A stretch of 64,000 bases of DNA from Mesoterricola sediminis (GCF_030295425.1 NZ_AP027081.1:3455001-3519000); one strand, 5' to 3'; positions 1 to 7,722 are shown, counted from the stretch's first letter. Numbers and translations: made by a program. Notes: generated by a model from the sequence alone, not told the origin.

Positions 1-166
1 ACCAGGCGGCATCCCGCCCAGAGCCGGCGCCCATGTCCAGGACGCGAAGCGGACCGTCGGGGATCAGATCCAGGATCGAGGCATGGATCGTCTCGAAGGC
101 GAGGGATTCAAAGAGAGCAGCATAGGCTCCCGCATGGTCCTCGTAGCTCGTCCAGGTTGGGGACAT
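1..166 (-). CDS. SAM-dependent methyltransferase, N-terminal fragment (runs off the window)
   Basis: The minus strand reads from an ATG at 166 into the left edge of the window, giving about 55 residues. They contain a glycine-rich motif I of class I methyltransferases (V-L-D-M-G-A-G-S-G-R-D). An acidic loop V-L-D-x-G-x-G-S-G after a hydrophobic strand is the usual SAM-binding signature. The substrate cannot be told, since the specificity region lies outside the window. It lies just beyond the outermost tRNA-derived att copy, so it may be the chromosomal flank of the integration hotspot or part of a further element. The start is chosen because the codons run uninterrupted into the motif; another in-frame-looking ATG at 174 is in a different frame. 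Confidence 0.75.
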   Translation of the reverse strand, partial: MSPTWTSYEDHAGAYAALFESLAFETIHASILDLIPDGPLRVLDMGAGSGRDAAW

Positions 167-266
167 GAGGACATTATTAGCACACCCAACCATTCGCGGC
201 TGTCCGTACGCCCAATGCCTCCCAGGGAATGAGTTAACCCCACCGCCTTACTCCGGCAGGTCCTCC

Positions 267-314
267 AGAGGGATTCGAACCCCCGGTGAGATCACTCCCA
301 CACCTGATTTCGAG
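267..314 (-). repeat. Outer att-like copy of the tRNA-Ser(CGA) 3' part (48 bp)
   Basis: These 48 bases are identical to the T-arm, variable arm and anticodon-side part of the intact tRNA-Ser at 19,524-19,613 and to the copy at 3,262-3,321. The acceptor-stem end has diverged (reads TCC then AGAGGG), so this copy is shorter than the inner one. There is no 5' half of a tRNA next to it, so it is not a tRNA gene. It most likely marks the far end of an earlier integration into the same tRNA gene, with the element between 267 and 3,272 being about 3.0 kb. Confidence 0.8.
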
Positions 315-357
315 CCATGGCACGGTGGACATCCCGCGCAAGAAATTCTTAATTCCA

Positions 358-363
358 TATAAT
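358..363 (+). promoter_or_regulatory. Possible -10 box (TATAAT) upstream of the RhuM-like gene
   Basis: A perfect TATAAT sits in a short AT-rich stretch just inside the 3.0-kb cassette, about 195 bases before the ATG at 559. No good -35 hexamer is seen at 16-18 bases upstream, so it may be chance. A small hairpin with 6-bp arms (489-494 and 503-508) lies between it and the gene. Confidence 0.3.
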
Positions 364-558
364 ACAGCAATAGGTTGCAACCCGACGTTTGTAAGAAGGA
401 TCGCCCTGTTGCTCCGGTGCACCCCTGGTAGGATGCGCCCAAAGCCATGGACCATCGGGCCTGGAACCTTCTGCGACCATCGGAACCGCGAGGCGCGAAA
501 ATGCCTCGCCAGCAGCGAACCATCTTGTACCTTACCAAGGAAGGATGGGAGCACCTGC

Positions 559-1587
559 ATGATCTCACGCGATGCCAAGCAGATTCGGAACAGCACCGCT
601 GAGTTCCTGATCTTCACCAATCAGACTGGCGAAAACACCATTGAAGTGAGGGTTGAGGATGGGACGGTATGGCTGTCTCAGAAACAGATGGCCGCCCTTT
701 TCGACGTGACCGTCCCCACGATCCACGAACACCTGACCACCTTGTTCGACCAAGGGGAAATTCGACGGGAAGCAACCATTCGGAATTTCCGAATAGTTCA
801 AAAAGAAGGGAATAGGAAAGTTACGCGCGGAGTCGATTTCGGTAACCTGGACGCCATCATCGCCGTCGGCTTCCGGGTGAACTCCGAACGAGCCCTCCAG
901 TTCCGCCAGTGGGCCCGGGACGTGCTCAGGAAGTTCGCGATCCGGGGCTACGTCCTGGACAAGGAGCGGCTGAAGAATGGGGCGTTCCTATCCCAGGACT
1001 ACTTCGAGGATCTCCTCGCGGAAATCCGGGAGATCCGTTCCAGCGAGCGCAGGTTCTACCAGAAGATCACCGATATCTATGCCACGGCGATGGACTATAA
1101 CAGGGATGCGGAGACCACCAAGACCTTCTTCGCGACCGTCCAGAACAAACTCCACTTCGCCATCCATGGCCACACCGCAGCGGAAATCATCGTCCAGAGG
1201 GCGGATGCAGAGAAGGACCGCATGGGACTCACCTCCTGGAAGAACGCGCCCCATGGAAAAATCCTGAAGCCGGACGTGTCCGTCGCCAAGAACTACCTGA
1301 CCCGGGAGGAACTGAGCACGCTCGAGCGGATCGTCGAAATGTACCTCAACTATGCCGAGGACCAAGCCATCCGCCGCATTCCCATGACCATGGCGGACTG
1401 GGCCAGCAAACTGAATGCCTTCCTCCAGTTCAATGAGCGGGACATCCTTCATGACTCCGGGAAGGTGACCCAGGAGGTAGCCAAGGCCTTTGCAGAGAGC
1501 GAATTCGAAAAGTACCGTCTCATCCAGGATCGCCTCTACGAATCCGACTTCGATCGGCTCATCAAGGGCGAACTGGGCGGCGGGTGA
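559..1587 (+). CDS. RhuM-family protein
   Basis: A 342-residue protein of the virulence RhuM family, named after a Salmonella pathogenicity-island gene; its molecular activity is not established. The central stretch reads V-W-L-S-Q-K-Q-M-A-A-L-F followed by an H-E-H-L helix and later R-A-L-Q-F-R-Q-W-A, the conserved family pattern that resembles the N-terminal DNA-binding part of some phage antirepressors. The frame is open from 286, but the ATG at 559 (M-I-S-R-D) is preferred because the family homology begins shortly after it. It shares a 3.0-kb cassette with one opposite-strand gene. RhuM genes are common on genomic islands and sometimes near restriction systems; a defence or toxin-like role is only an inference. 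Confidence 0.85.
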   Translation: MISRDAKQIRNSTAEFLIFTNQTGENTIEVRVEDGTVWLSQKQMAALFDVTVPTIHEHLTTLFDQGEIRREATIRNFRIVQKEGNRKVTRGVDFGNLDAIIAVGFRVNSERALQFRQWARDVLRKFAIRGYVLDKERLKNGAFLSQDYFEDLLAEIREIRSSERRFYQKITDIYATAMDYNRDAETTKTFFATVQNKLHFAIHGHTAAEIIVQRADAEKDRMGLTSWKNAPHGKILKPDVSVAKNYLTREELSTLERIVEMYLNYAEDQAIRRIPMTMADWASKLNAFLQFNERDILHDSGKVTQEVAKAFAESEFEKYRLIQDRLYESDFDRLIKGELGGG

Positions 1588-1609
1588 CCGCCCATCGAAA
1601 ACCGCGAAT

Positions 1610-1631
1610 GGAGATACCGGCGAGATACCAG
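1610..1631 (+). repeat. 22-bp direct repeat, copy 1
   Basis: Reads as two GAGATACC units 11 bp apart. It matches positions 3,163-3,184 at 20 of 22 bases in the same orientation. The two copies lie just outside the two ends of the minus-strand gene at 1,663-3,153, so they bound that gene neatly. Confidence 0.7.
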
Positions 1632-1662
1632 CGCCTCCCATGAATGGAAGGGGTTCGAATCG

Positions 1663-3153
1663 TCAAAGCTCTGCCTTCTCGGCGTCCGCAAAGTCCTTCC
1701 AGTCCCTCCGGGCCCGCACCTCCGGCAGGATGAAGCGGGCACCCTGGTTGTCGGACGGATTCAGCCACAGCAGGCGATCGAAGACGGTCTCCGCGTCATC
1801 GAAGCAGCCCAGGCGCCACATACAGAGCCCTACCCCATGCAGGCAACGCAGGTAGGGCCGGTTGCCCAGGCAACCCCAGGCCAGGACCCCATCGAATTTC
1901 GATCCAAGGGACAGCCGACCGATGGCGACCCCCACCTGGTAATGCATCAAGGCCCGTTCTGGATGGCGTTCAAAGTGGAAGGCGCCGAGGTGGGCGTGGG
2001 CGTCCAGGCAACGGAGATCGGCCCGGCAAAGGGCTTCCAGCACCCGGATGGCCTGGGCTTTCCTGCCCGAATTCCAATCCCCGATGGCTACCTGGATCGG
2101 GTCCGATTCCCAGTCCTCAGGGTCAGTTCCCGGCAGGCAGGCCTCGAACTCGAAGGACGGGCGTGGCCCCCGGGCAACAATCGGCCGCGCCCAGGCCTCC
2201 AGCGGTTGATCCTCCTCCCCCCAGTAGCAATCCTTCGGGTCCCAGAGTCCCCAAGCCTTCAGAGCCAGCGGGACCAATCCCAGGGCAGCTGCATCAAGCC
2301 GGTTGGCGACCTTCTCCCCCCTCAGGTAGGTGCTGCCCTGATAGGACCAGACCCGTTCCGGCTTGACCGTGATGACCCGGCCGGGGATCAAATCCTTGGT
2401 GGGGTCGTCACGCAGGACGAGGACACCCTCATGCCCTTGGAGGCGGCAGGTAGCGCCCGTGGTCTTGGTGGCAAGCACGACCAGGTCCACGGGGCAGCCG
2501 AGGGGCACCTCGGCGGGTGTGGCTTTGGGCTGCCGTTGGTGGAGTTTCCGAAGCCGCACATCGCATAGGACCGGGAAAGGGAGTTCATCGAAGATCCGGG
2601 TTCCCCGCTTTTCGGCCACAGGATCCGGCGCCTGGTGGCCGCCTTCCAAATCGAAGGTTTCGTCATCAAACCGCAAGGTCTTCGCCTTGGTCCGGCCCAG
2701 GGCCGCTTGTTCCAGAAGCATGGATTCCTGCAACGAAGGCGTCCATCGCCCGCCCATGGCCGTGAACCTGTCCCGCATGTCCACGATGTTGCCGGGACCG
2801 CCCTGGTCATCGAAGAATGCCTCCTGATGAGCACGGATCGAAGCCTCAGATTGGCGCCGATAACGGTCCATGTCGGGCCGGCCCTTGGCGTCAAAACGGA
2901 TCAGGGAGTAGCCGGCACGCTCCACGCTGTCAGGTTTACGGTCGACCATCCGCAGGACCAACTCAGCGAACCGGATGGAATGGCCGGCAAACGCTGTGAC
3001 GACGACAGGGCAAGGCTCCAGGTGGATCAGCGCCATCCCGGACAGGGTGAGGCGCAAAGGGAGCCCAGCGGGAGTCAGGCAGTAGAACCGGACGGAGAGG
3101 GAGTTGGATGTGCCGCGCGGCGCGCTGACCATCCCCCAGGATATCTCCGGCAC
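1663..3153 (-). CDS. Unrecognised protein with TPR-like C-terminus
   Basis: A 496-residue cytoplasmic protein if read from the GTG at 3,153; an ATG at 3,132 would shorten it by seven residues. I do not recognise the family. The N-terminal half has a strand-rich look (V-R-F-Y-C-L-T-P-A-G-L-P-L-R-L) and no catalytic motif I can name. The C-terminal 130 residues contain helix pairs of TPR character, such as A-H-A-H-L-G-A-F-H-F-E-R-H-P-E-R-A and D-D-A-E-T-V-F-D-R-L-L-W-L-N-P. It has no signal peptide or membrane segment. It faces the RhuM-like gene tail to tail and is bounded by 22-bp near-identical direct repeats. As cargo of an island it could serve in conflict or defence, but nothing in the sequence proves this. 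Confidence 0.75.
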   Translation of the reverse strand: MPEISWGMVSAPRGTSNSLSVRFYCLTPAGLPLRLTLSGMALIHLEPCPVVVTAFAGHSIRFAELVLRMVDRKPDSVERAGYSLIRFDAKGRPDMDRYRRQSEASIRAHQEAFFDDQGGPGNIVDMRDRFTAMGGRWTPSLQESMLLEQAALGRTKAKTLRFDDETFDLEGGHQAPDPVAEKRGTRIFDELPFPVLCDVRLRKLHQRQPKATPAEVPLGCPVDLVVLATKTTGATCRLQGHEGVLVLRDDPTKDLIPGRVITVKPERVWSYQGSTYLRGEKVANRLDAAALGLVPLALKAWGLWDPKDCYWGEEDQPLEAWARPIVARGPRPSFEFEACLPGTDPEDWESDPIQVAIGDWNSGRKAQAIRVLEALCRADLRCLDAHAHLGAFHFERHPERALMHYQVGVAIGRLSLGSKFDGVLAWGCLGNRPYLRCLHGVGLCMWRLGCFDDAETVFDRLLWLNPSDNQGARFILPEVRARRDWKDFADAEKAEL

Positions 3154-3162
3154 CTCGATTTC

Positions 3163-3184
3163 GGAGATACCAGTGAGATACCAG
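3163..3184 (+). repeat. 22-bp direct repeat, copy 2
   Basis: Second copy of the tandem GAGATACC motif, 20 of 22 bases identical to 1,610-1,631. It lies directly upstream of the minus-strand TPR-type gene start, so it could be either a module boundary or part of that gene's regulatory region. Confidence 0.7.
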
Positions 3185-3261
3185 TTGCCCCAGCAGGAGC
3201 GCCAGGGGTTGGTATCACTCCAAAAGAAAAGCCCGCAAACCTAATGGCAGCAGGCTTCTTC

Positions 3262-3321
3262 TGGCGGAGAGAGAGGGATTCGAACCCCCGGTGAGATCAC
3301 TCCCACACCTGATTTCGAGTC
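3262..3321 (-). repeat. attL-like copy of tRNA-Ser(CGA) 3' part (60 bp)
   Basis: All 60 bases are identical to 19,524-19,583, covering the encoded CCA end, acceptor and T stems, variable arm and the anticodon loop, and ending in the anticodon stem. Identity stops there (GTCGTGC here, GTCAGGC in the tRNA), which places strand exchange in or near the anticodon stem-loop, a usual place for tyrosine recombinases. Without a 5' half it cannot be a functional tRNA. Confidence 0.92.
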
Positions 3322-3424
3322 GTGCACGTTTAGTAATTCATGCTCACCTCATCAAGCTAAATCAGATCATTTCAATACCGCATATTTCCATCATGTTCCC
3401 ATAGGCCCCATTCTATCGTCGTCC

Positions 3425-3446
3425 CTGTAGGATGGCTGTAGGATGG
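3425..3446 (+). repeat. Tandem 11-bp repeats by attL, candidate integrase arm sites
   Basis: Two perfect copies of CTGTAGGATGG stand back to back between the attL copy and the integrase start. A similar 11-bp-spaced pair (TGTAGGACA and TGTAGGATG) is present at 19,469-19,488, just inside the right att copy. Short direct repeats at both inner ends of an element are what arm-type sites of tyrosine integrases look like. The position also suits autoregulation of the integrase. Confidence 0.55.
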
Positions 3447-3465
3447 AAACCACTCCGGAGGTCCC

Positions 3466-4845
3466 ATGGGAACGGAACGGAAGGCGCTCACCGACAGCCT
3501 GGTCCGGGGCCTGGAGCCCGGCGAGAAGAACTACTCCGTGTGGGACGCGAAGCAACCCGGCTTTGGCTGTCAGGTCACGCCGGCGGGGGTGAAGTCCTAC
3601 GTCTTCAAGTGGGTCCTCAGCGGCAAGCAGGGCTGGCTCACCATCGGCCAGACGCCGGCATGGAACGCCGACCGCGCCCGGAAGTACGCCGCCCAGCTCC
3701 GCGAGGAGGTGGACAACAAGCGCGATCCTCGTCGGCTCCGCCTAGACGAGCTCGAGGCCCCCACCATGGCCAAGCTCATGGACGACTACTTCGAGAAGCA
3801 CGTGCTCCGGAAGAACAAGCCGCGGACCCAGAGCGAAGCGCAGACCAACATCCGGATCATCAAGGAGCGGCTCGGCGCTCTCAAGGTGAAGGACTGCACC
3901 GACACCGACGTCCAGGTGAAGCTTATGGACGCCCTGGAGGACACCCCCATCCGTGCCAACCGGGCGCGCGCCGCGCTCTCCGTCGCCTTTGGCCTGGCGG
4001 AGCTCTGGAAGTGGCGCCCCCAGAATTCGAACCCCTGCGCGCTTGTCTCGAAGTACCCCGAAAACCCGCGCAAGCGGTTCCTCGCCACTGAGGAGCTACA
4101 GGAGTTGGGCGCCGAGTTGGGCCAGCGGGAAGCCTGCTGGCCCTATTCCGTGGCCGCGGTGCGCCTCCTGATCTTCACCGGTGCCCGGAAGGACGAGGTC
4201 CTCGGCATGAAGTGGGCGGACATCGACCTTGAGCGGCGCCAGGTGCGCATCACCGAACACAAGACGAGCGGCACCATGGGGGACAAGTACCTGCCCCTCA
4301 ACGGGGGGGCCCTGGACGTCCTGGGCTTCCAGCTGGACAAGGAGGGCCAGTTGGTCCTCGACGGCAAGGGCCGGCCCCGGCGGCGCCCGGGGGCCCTGCC
4401 CCGCGTCCTGGGCAACCCCTTCGTCCTGGTGGGAAGCGGCCGCGAGGATCCGTCCCACCCGGACCGGCGCCTGCCCTGGCACCTCATGGACCTGCAAGGC
4501 CCCTGGAAGGTCATCCGCGAGGCCGTGTCGGTGAAGCTCACCAGCGCAAAGAAGGTGGCCGCCTGGAAGAAGTGGGCCGCGCTGCCAGCGCCCGATCGGC
4601 TCAAGAGCCCCATGGAAGCGCCCGGCATCATGGACGTGCACCTGCACGACCTGCGCCACACCTTCGGGGCCTTCGGCGCCGGCTCGGGCCTGTCCCTGCC
4701 CCTCATCGGCGGCCTCCTGGGGCACTCCCAGGCCTCCACAACACAGCGATACGCCCACCTTGCGCCGTCGCCTCTCCAGGAGGCCTCCGAGGGCATTAGC
4801 GCACGGTTGGCGGCCGCCATGAAAAAGGCCCCCGAAGGGGCCTGA
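3466..4845 (+). CDS. int: Tyrosine recombinase / integrase
   Basis: A 459-residue integrase that would catalyse site-specific insertion into, and with an excisionase removal from, the tRNA-Ser gene. The N-terminal 85 residues form a DUF4102-type arm-binding domain (P-G-F-G-C-Q-V-T-P-A-G-V-K-S-Y). A core-binding SAM-like domain follows. The catalytic domain shows the first Arg in T-G-A-R-K-D-E-V, the H-D-L-R-H box, G-H-S-Q-A-S-T-T and the nucleophilic Tyr in Q-R-Y-A-H. Length and domain order match P4-type integrases. The start is supported by GGAGG six bases upstream of the ATG. The 3' end of the gene also contains a terminator for the opposite strand (4,822-4,843). Confidence 0.95.
   Translation: MGTERKALTDSLVRGLEPGEKNYSVWDAKQPGFGCQVTPAGVKSYVFKWVLSGKQGWLTIGQTPAWNADRARKYAAQLREEVDNKRDPRRLRLDELEAPTMAKLMDDYFEKHVLRKNKPRTQSEAQTNIRIIKERLGALKVKDCTDTDVQVKLMDALEDTPIRANRARAALSVAFGLAELWKWRPQNSNPCALVSKYPENPRKRFLATEELQELGAELGQREACWPYSVAAVRLLIFTGARKDEVLGMKWADIDLERRQVRITEHKTSGTMGDKYLPLNGGALDVLGFQLDKEGQLVLDGKGRPRRRPGALPRVLGNPFVLVGSGREDPSHPDRRLPWHLMDLQGPWKVIREAVSVKLTSAKKVAAWKKWAALPAPDRLKSPMEAPGIMDVHLHDLRHTFGAFGAGSGLSLPLIGGLLGHSQASTTQRYAHLAPSPLQEASEGISARLAAAMKKAPEGA
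4822..4843 (-). terminator. Rho-independent terminator on the minus strand, inside the integrase 3' end
   Basis: Read on the minus strand this is AGGCCCC, a TTCG loop, GGGGCCT and then a run of T. It would end transcripts from the minus-strand gene at 4,977-5,765. It lies within the last codons of the integrase gene and touches its stop codon, so the two transcription units are convergent and share bases. Confidence 0.85.
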
Positions 4846-4976
4846 GGGCGATCAGGTTGCCACCAGACTAGGCTTTGTGGTGATGCCTCATGTTGCCAAG
4901 GTGCCTGTGCGTTGATATGGCAATCCAAATCCCACCGAGGACTGCCATCCCGATTAATACCACGGGGATGATAAGG

Positions 4977-5765
4977 CTATCCATTTATCAACCTCCTCCG
5001 GAAAGAGATAATGTGGGCCTTGTACCAAAGGAAAATGAAGGCTGGAAGGATTATGGCAACCCACCACGCCCATCGGTGCAATACAGCTAGGGCTTCGGGG
5101 GCGGCTGCGGTCATTCTGAACCACAGGACCGCAATGGTTAAAGAGAATAACACAACAGTAGGCTCCTGGTGCGAAATCACAATGGCATTGATGTCATCGA
5201 TCGAGGGCCCCTTGAATCCCTTCTTTTCTGACTTGAGCAGGACTGCCCAAAGCCATCCAAAGAAGGAAATCAGAGTAAATCCAGCAAAAAACCAAAATGG
5301 CCTGAATGGGATGCTTGCCAGAATCAACAAAAACGACAGAAGCACAATCATAAGATCAATAATCAATCTACACGAAGCTCGTTTATCGAATTCTGGATAG
5401 CCGTGGTTTTGCAAAATCAATCTCGCACAAATCCAATCATCTACAACCCATAGCGTCGCAATTCCAAGCGGAACTATTTCGCCCAAAAATACCTTTACGT
5501 TATTAATTCCATGCGGCGTTATTTTTGGTGCAACCATTGAAACAGCAAAAGCAATACTCCCAGCATAAAGTGAATCCATGAAACCCAATACAGATAGATG
5601 CTGTTTGTCTTTTGAGACAAGGTAACGCCCGCCAACGCGAGATCTCCTCTTAGGTGGATTCTGAGGATTCACAGAATCCGAAGTCAGGGTTTTGCCGCAT
5701 TGGGGGCAATATGCGTATTCAGCCTCGACCTCGGAATTGCAACCAGCACATGAACGTGCCGCCAT
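4977..5765 (-). CDS. Zinc-ribbon multi-pass membrane protein
   Basis: A 262-residue protein with an N-terminal zinc ribbon (C-A-G-C near residue 7 and C-P-Q-C near residue 19) followed by basic sequence and several hydrophobic segments (around residues 62-80, 90-107, 130-165, 205-225 and 230-248). This layout is common in small bacterial membrane proteins of unknown function. An AGGGGA Shine-Dalgarno sequence precedes the ATG. Codon use and base composition are clearly more AT-rich than the neighbours, a sign of recent acquisition. It lies in the accessory slot between the integrase and the control region, where satellites and prophages often carry defence or superinfection genes. No function is claimed. 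Confidence 0.8.
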   Translation of the reverse strand: MAARSCAGCNSEVEAEYAYCPQCGKTLTSDSVNPQNPPKRRSRVGGRYLVSKDKQHLSVLGFMDSLYAGSIAFAVSMVAPKITPHGINNVKVFLGEIVPLGIATLWVVDDWICARLILQNHGYPEFDKRASCRLIIDLMIVLLSFLLILASIPFRPFWFFAGFTLISFFGWLWAVLLKSEKKGFKGPSIDDINAIVISHQEPTVVLFSLTIAVLWFRMTAAAPEALAVLHRWAWWVAIILPAFIFLWYKAHIISFRRRLING

Positions 5766-5884
5766 ATCAGTCCCCTATCGATGGTGGATTCCCCATCATT
5801 GCATAAAGATGGAGGTCGGAAATCTCCTTTTTGGGGCCTCAAACTTCTTGGGATCTCGCTCCACCTGACATCGGAATGGAGGAG

Positions 5885-6067
5885 TCAGGTCTTTTTCTCA
5901 GATACCTTCGGCCAATCCGACACCAGACGCAGGATCTCCGACTGCTCCGGTTCCGGGATCCGCTGCACCAGGGCGGAGACGATCCGGGCCAGGGATTCGA
6001 TTTGGCGCTGCAACTCCCCGATCTCCATCGCGAGTTGGCGTGTGATGGACTCATCCATGGGTGCCAT
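5885..6067 (-). CDS. Small coiled-coil-like protein
   Basis: A 60-residue protein read from an ATG at 6,067 with GGAGG at the correct distance. The middle is a helix with heptad-like spacing (L-A-M-E-I-G-E-L-Q-R-Q-I-E-S-L-A), which could make a short coiled coil. There is no HTH or metal motif. It lies between the zinc-ribbon membrane protein and the PD-(D/E)XK-like gene on the same strand, so the three may form one operon. Its small size makes the call less certain than for its neighbours. Confidence 0.6.
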   Translation of the reverse strand: MAPMDESITRQLAMEIGELQRQIESLARIVSALVQRIPEPEQSEILRLVSDWPKVSEKKT

Positions 6068-6169
6068 GCTGCCTCCTTCTGGGGCCCTATCCTACTCCAG
6101 GGAAACGGAAAGCCCCGGTCTGGCGGAGGGGCATCAAGCAACCGGTCACCGCGAAGCTGTGGCACGGGC

Positions 6170-7072
6170 TCATTCCGCCTCAAGATCAGGATCCTCGTCC
6201 CATGCCGGTTCGGGATTAATGGTGGTCAGCCCTCTTTCGGACCAAGAGTATCTCCGGAAGCCGGCCACCGCCTCCCCAGGGAAGGGAATTGAGGCCAGCG
6301 GGTTTTGCAGGAATTCCATTCCCTCAAGGAGGCTCCCGCGTCGGGCCCCACAGAAGGCCAAGCTGTGCATGACCCCCGACACATGCGCAAACGCGGGGTT
6401 CAGTAATGGGGTTGTAGAAACAGCTTCTCCGCTTTTCTTGGTGATCGAGTCGCTGAAAGCGTAGAAGCTATCCACGACCTCCAGGGTCTTGGCATCAATC
6501 GCGATGGTTGGGTGCCCAATTCCGAGGCAAGCCCGCACGAAGAGAGGTGGCGTGGCGTCCATGAATTCGTTGCAGCCAAATCCATTTAGGGCGATCAGGA
6601 ATCCGTCCCCTTCCTTCACAATGCCCTTCTCCAGCCACCCAGGCCACTTGCCGGCCTTGTCGGCAATCGAGGCGGCGTAACGAAGTTGGATCTGAGCATG
6701 GGGGACAAGTCGGGCCTCATGGCAATCGAAGTCCATCGCAGGGACTTGGTCGGCGCCATTTCCCTTCCCCGGCGCCACCGCCTCAATCCAATAGCGCCGA
6801 CCTTCGATCAGAACCGAGAAGTCTGGGCCGGCCCCCTCCCCTTTCTGGGGGTTCAGGCCCTGGTCTTGAAGGGCGGAGAAGAGGTACATCTCCCAGAAGC
6901 GCTCCTGGAAACTCGTCCTAGCCTCCCGAAGGAAGTGGCGGTCGTGGGATGGCTGGAACCGAGCCCACAAATCCTCAACAATCTGGCGCATGGGGTCACC
7001 CTGGTCCAGAGCCAAGAGGTTCGCATAGACGGTCCCACACGCACCCTTTTCAGAGAAGAAGGGCTCCCCCAT
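6170..7072 (-). CDS. PD-(D/E)XK nuclease-like protein
   Basis: A 300-residue protein from the ATG at 7,072 (AGAGG lies upstream; the frame is open further to 7,231 but that part is proline-rich and unlikely). It has E61 in F-W-E-M-Y-L, D84 in G-P-D-F and E97 in W-I-E-A-V, with the spacing of a PD-(D/E)XK nuclease core (helix Glu, then Asp, then E-x-V). The lysine of the classic motif is not evident, so the active site is variant. The remaining 200 residues are unrecognised. As the largest accessory gene of the element it could be a restriction-like or anti-phage effector; this is inferred from fold motif and location only. Confidence 0.7.
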   Translation of the reverse strand: MGEPFFSEKGACGTVYANLLALDQGDPMRQIVEDLWARFQPSHDRHFLREARTSFQERFWEMYLFSALQDQGLNPQKGEGAGPDFSVLIEGRRYWIEAVAPGKGNGADQVPAMDFDCHEARLVPHAQIQLRYAASIADKAGKWPGWLEKGIVKEGDGFLIALNGFGCNEFMDATPPLFVRACLGIGHPTIAIDAKTLEVVDSFYAFSDSITKKSGEAVSTTPLLNPAFAHVSGVMHSLAFCGARRGSLLEGMEFLQNPLASIPFPGEAVAGFRRYSWSERGLTTINPEPAWDEDPDLEAE

Positions 7073-7321
7073 TTGAGCCTCTGGATGAGGGAATGATGGC
7101 AGAATCCCACGGCGCAGGAATAAGCAGCTTACGAGAAGAAGGCCCCCATCTCGGCGGAGGACTGGGGGCCAGGGGTTCCAAGGCGGGGACCAAGGACATC
7201 CAAGTATGGAATTCTGGATACACTTGGTCAAGTTTTACATTTTCCATCAACCCGGAATTGATCCAAAAATACAGGGTTGACGATGGTCTACTTTGATATA
7301 CCATGGGTCTTGGGGACCAAT
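7073..7321. promoter_or_regulatory. Divergent control region of the element
   Basis: About 250 bases separate the minus-strand accessory block from the rightward genes. The right part (7,220-7,300) is noticeably AT-rich compared with its surroundings, with TTTTACATTTTCC and CCAAAAATACAGGG, and is the most likely site of divergent promoters. I cannot assign -35/-10 boxes with confidence, and no repressor gene of CI type is seen next to it. Confidence 0.4.
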
Positions 7322-7666
7322 ATGAAGAACTCACCGAAGGTAACCGTAAGCCTCAAGGCCGAGGAGTCGACTGCGCAGCTGCTGGATCGACTTACAGCTG
7401 CCATGAGGCTACTTGCTGACCGAACTCCTGATTGGATCCATGTTCCACAGACGCGCTCGGATCTTGGCAACTACCTCCTTCGGAAGGGAGCCATTGAGCT
7501 TCAGTCCAACCTCCTTGCCCTGGCAGACTTCTGGAGATGCGGGAGCAACAGGATGACTGAAGCGATGACTATTGCCATTGCCGCATCTAACGAAGAGCGT
7601 GACGCCGACTTCGCCTGGGAACTCGAACGCCTACTTCTCCAGATAACCGACGAAAAAGAAAGTTAA
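7322..7666 (+). CDS. Hypothetical protein of the element
   Basis: A 114-residue protein from the ATG at 7,322 (M-K-N-S-P-K-V-T-V-S-L-K). The N-terminal strand followed by helices could suit a ribbon-helix-helix regulator, but the match is only in outline. The rest is helical and acidic at the C-terminus (E-L-E-R-L-L-L-Q-I-T-D-E-K-E-S). It is the first rightward gene after the divergent control region, the place where element regulators are usually found. An in-frame extension to 7,277 exists but the shorter start avoids the AT-rich promoter-like stretch. Confidence 0.6.
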   Translation: MKNSPKVTVSLKAEESTAQLLDRLTAAMRLLADRTPDWIHVPQTRSDLGNYLLRKGAIELQSNLLALADFWRCGSNRMTEAMTIAIAASNEERDADFAWELERLLLQITDEKES

Positions 7667-7675
7667 TACAATGAT

Positions 7676-7722
7676 CCCCTCGGATTTGTTCCTTCTTTGG
7701 ACGGACGGACAAACCCGAGGGG
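7676..7722. repeat. Long inverted repeat (14-bp arms, 19-base loop)
   Basis: The arms CCCCTCGGATTTGT (7,676-7,689) and ACAAACCCGAGGGG (7,709-7,722) pair at 13 of 14 positions. The loop contains GGAC repeated three times at 4-bp spacing. It lies right after the stop at 7,666 and before the HTH gene at 7,809. There is no T-run after it, so it is not a classic terminator; operator, attenuator or replication-origin hairpin are all possible. Confidence 0.75.

Noticed and set aside
3262-3321. A second tRNA-Ser gene
   Set aside because: Only the 3' part is present; the D-arm and 5' acceptor strand are missing, so it is an att copy.
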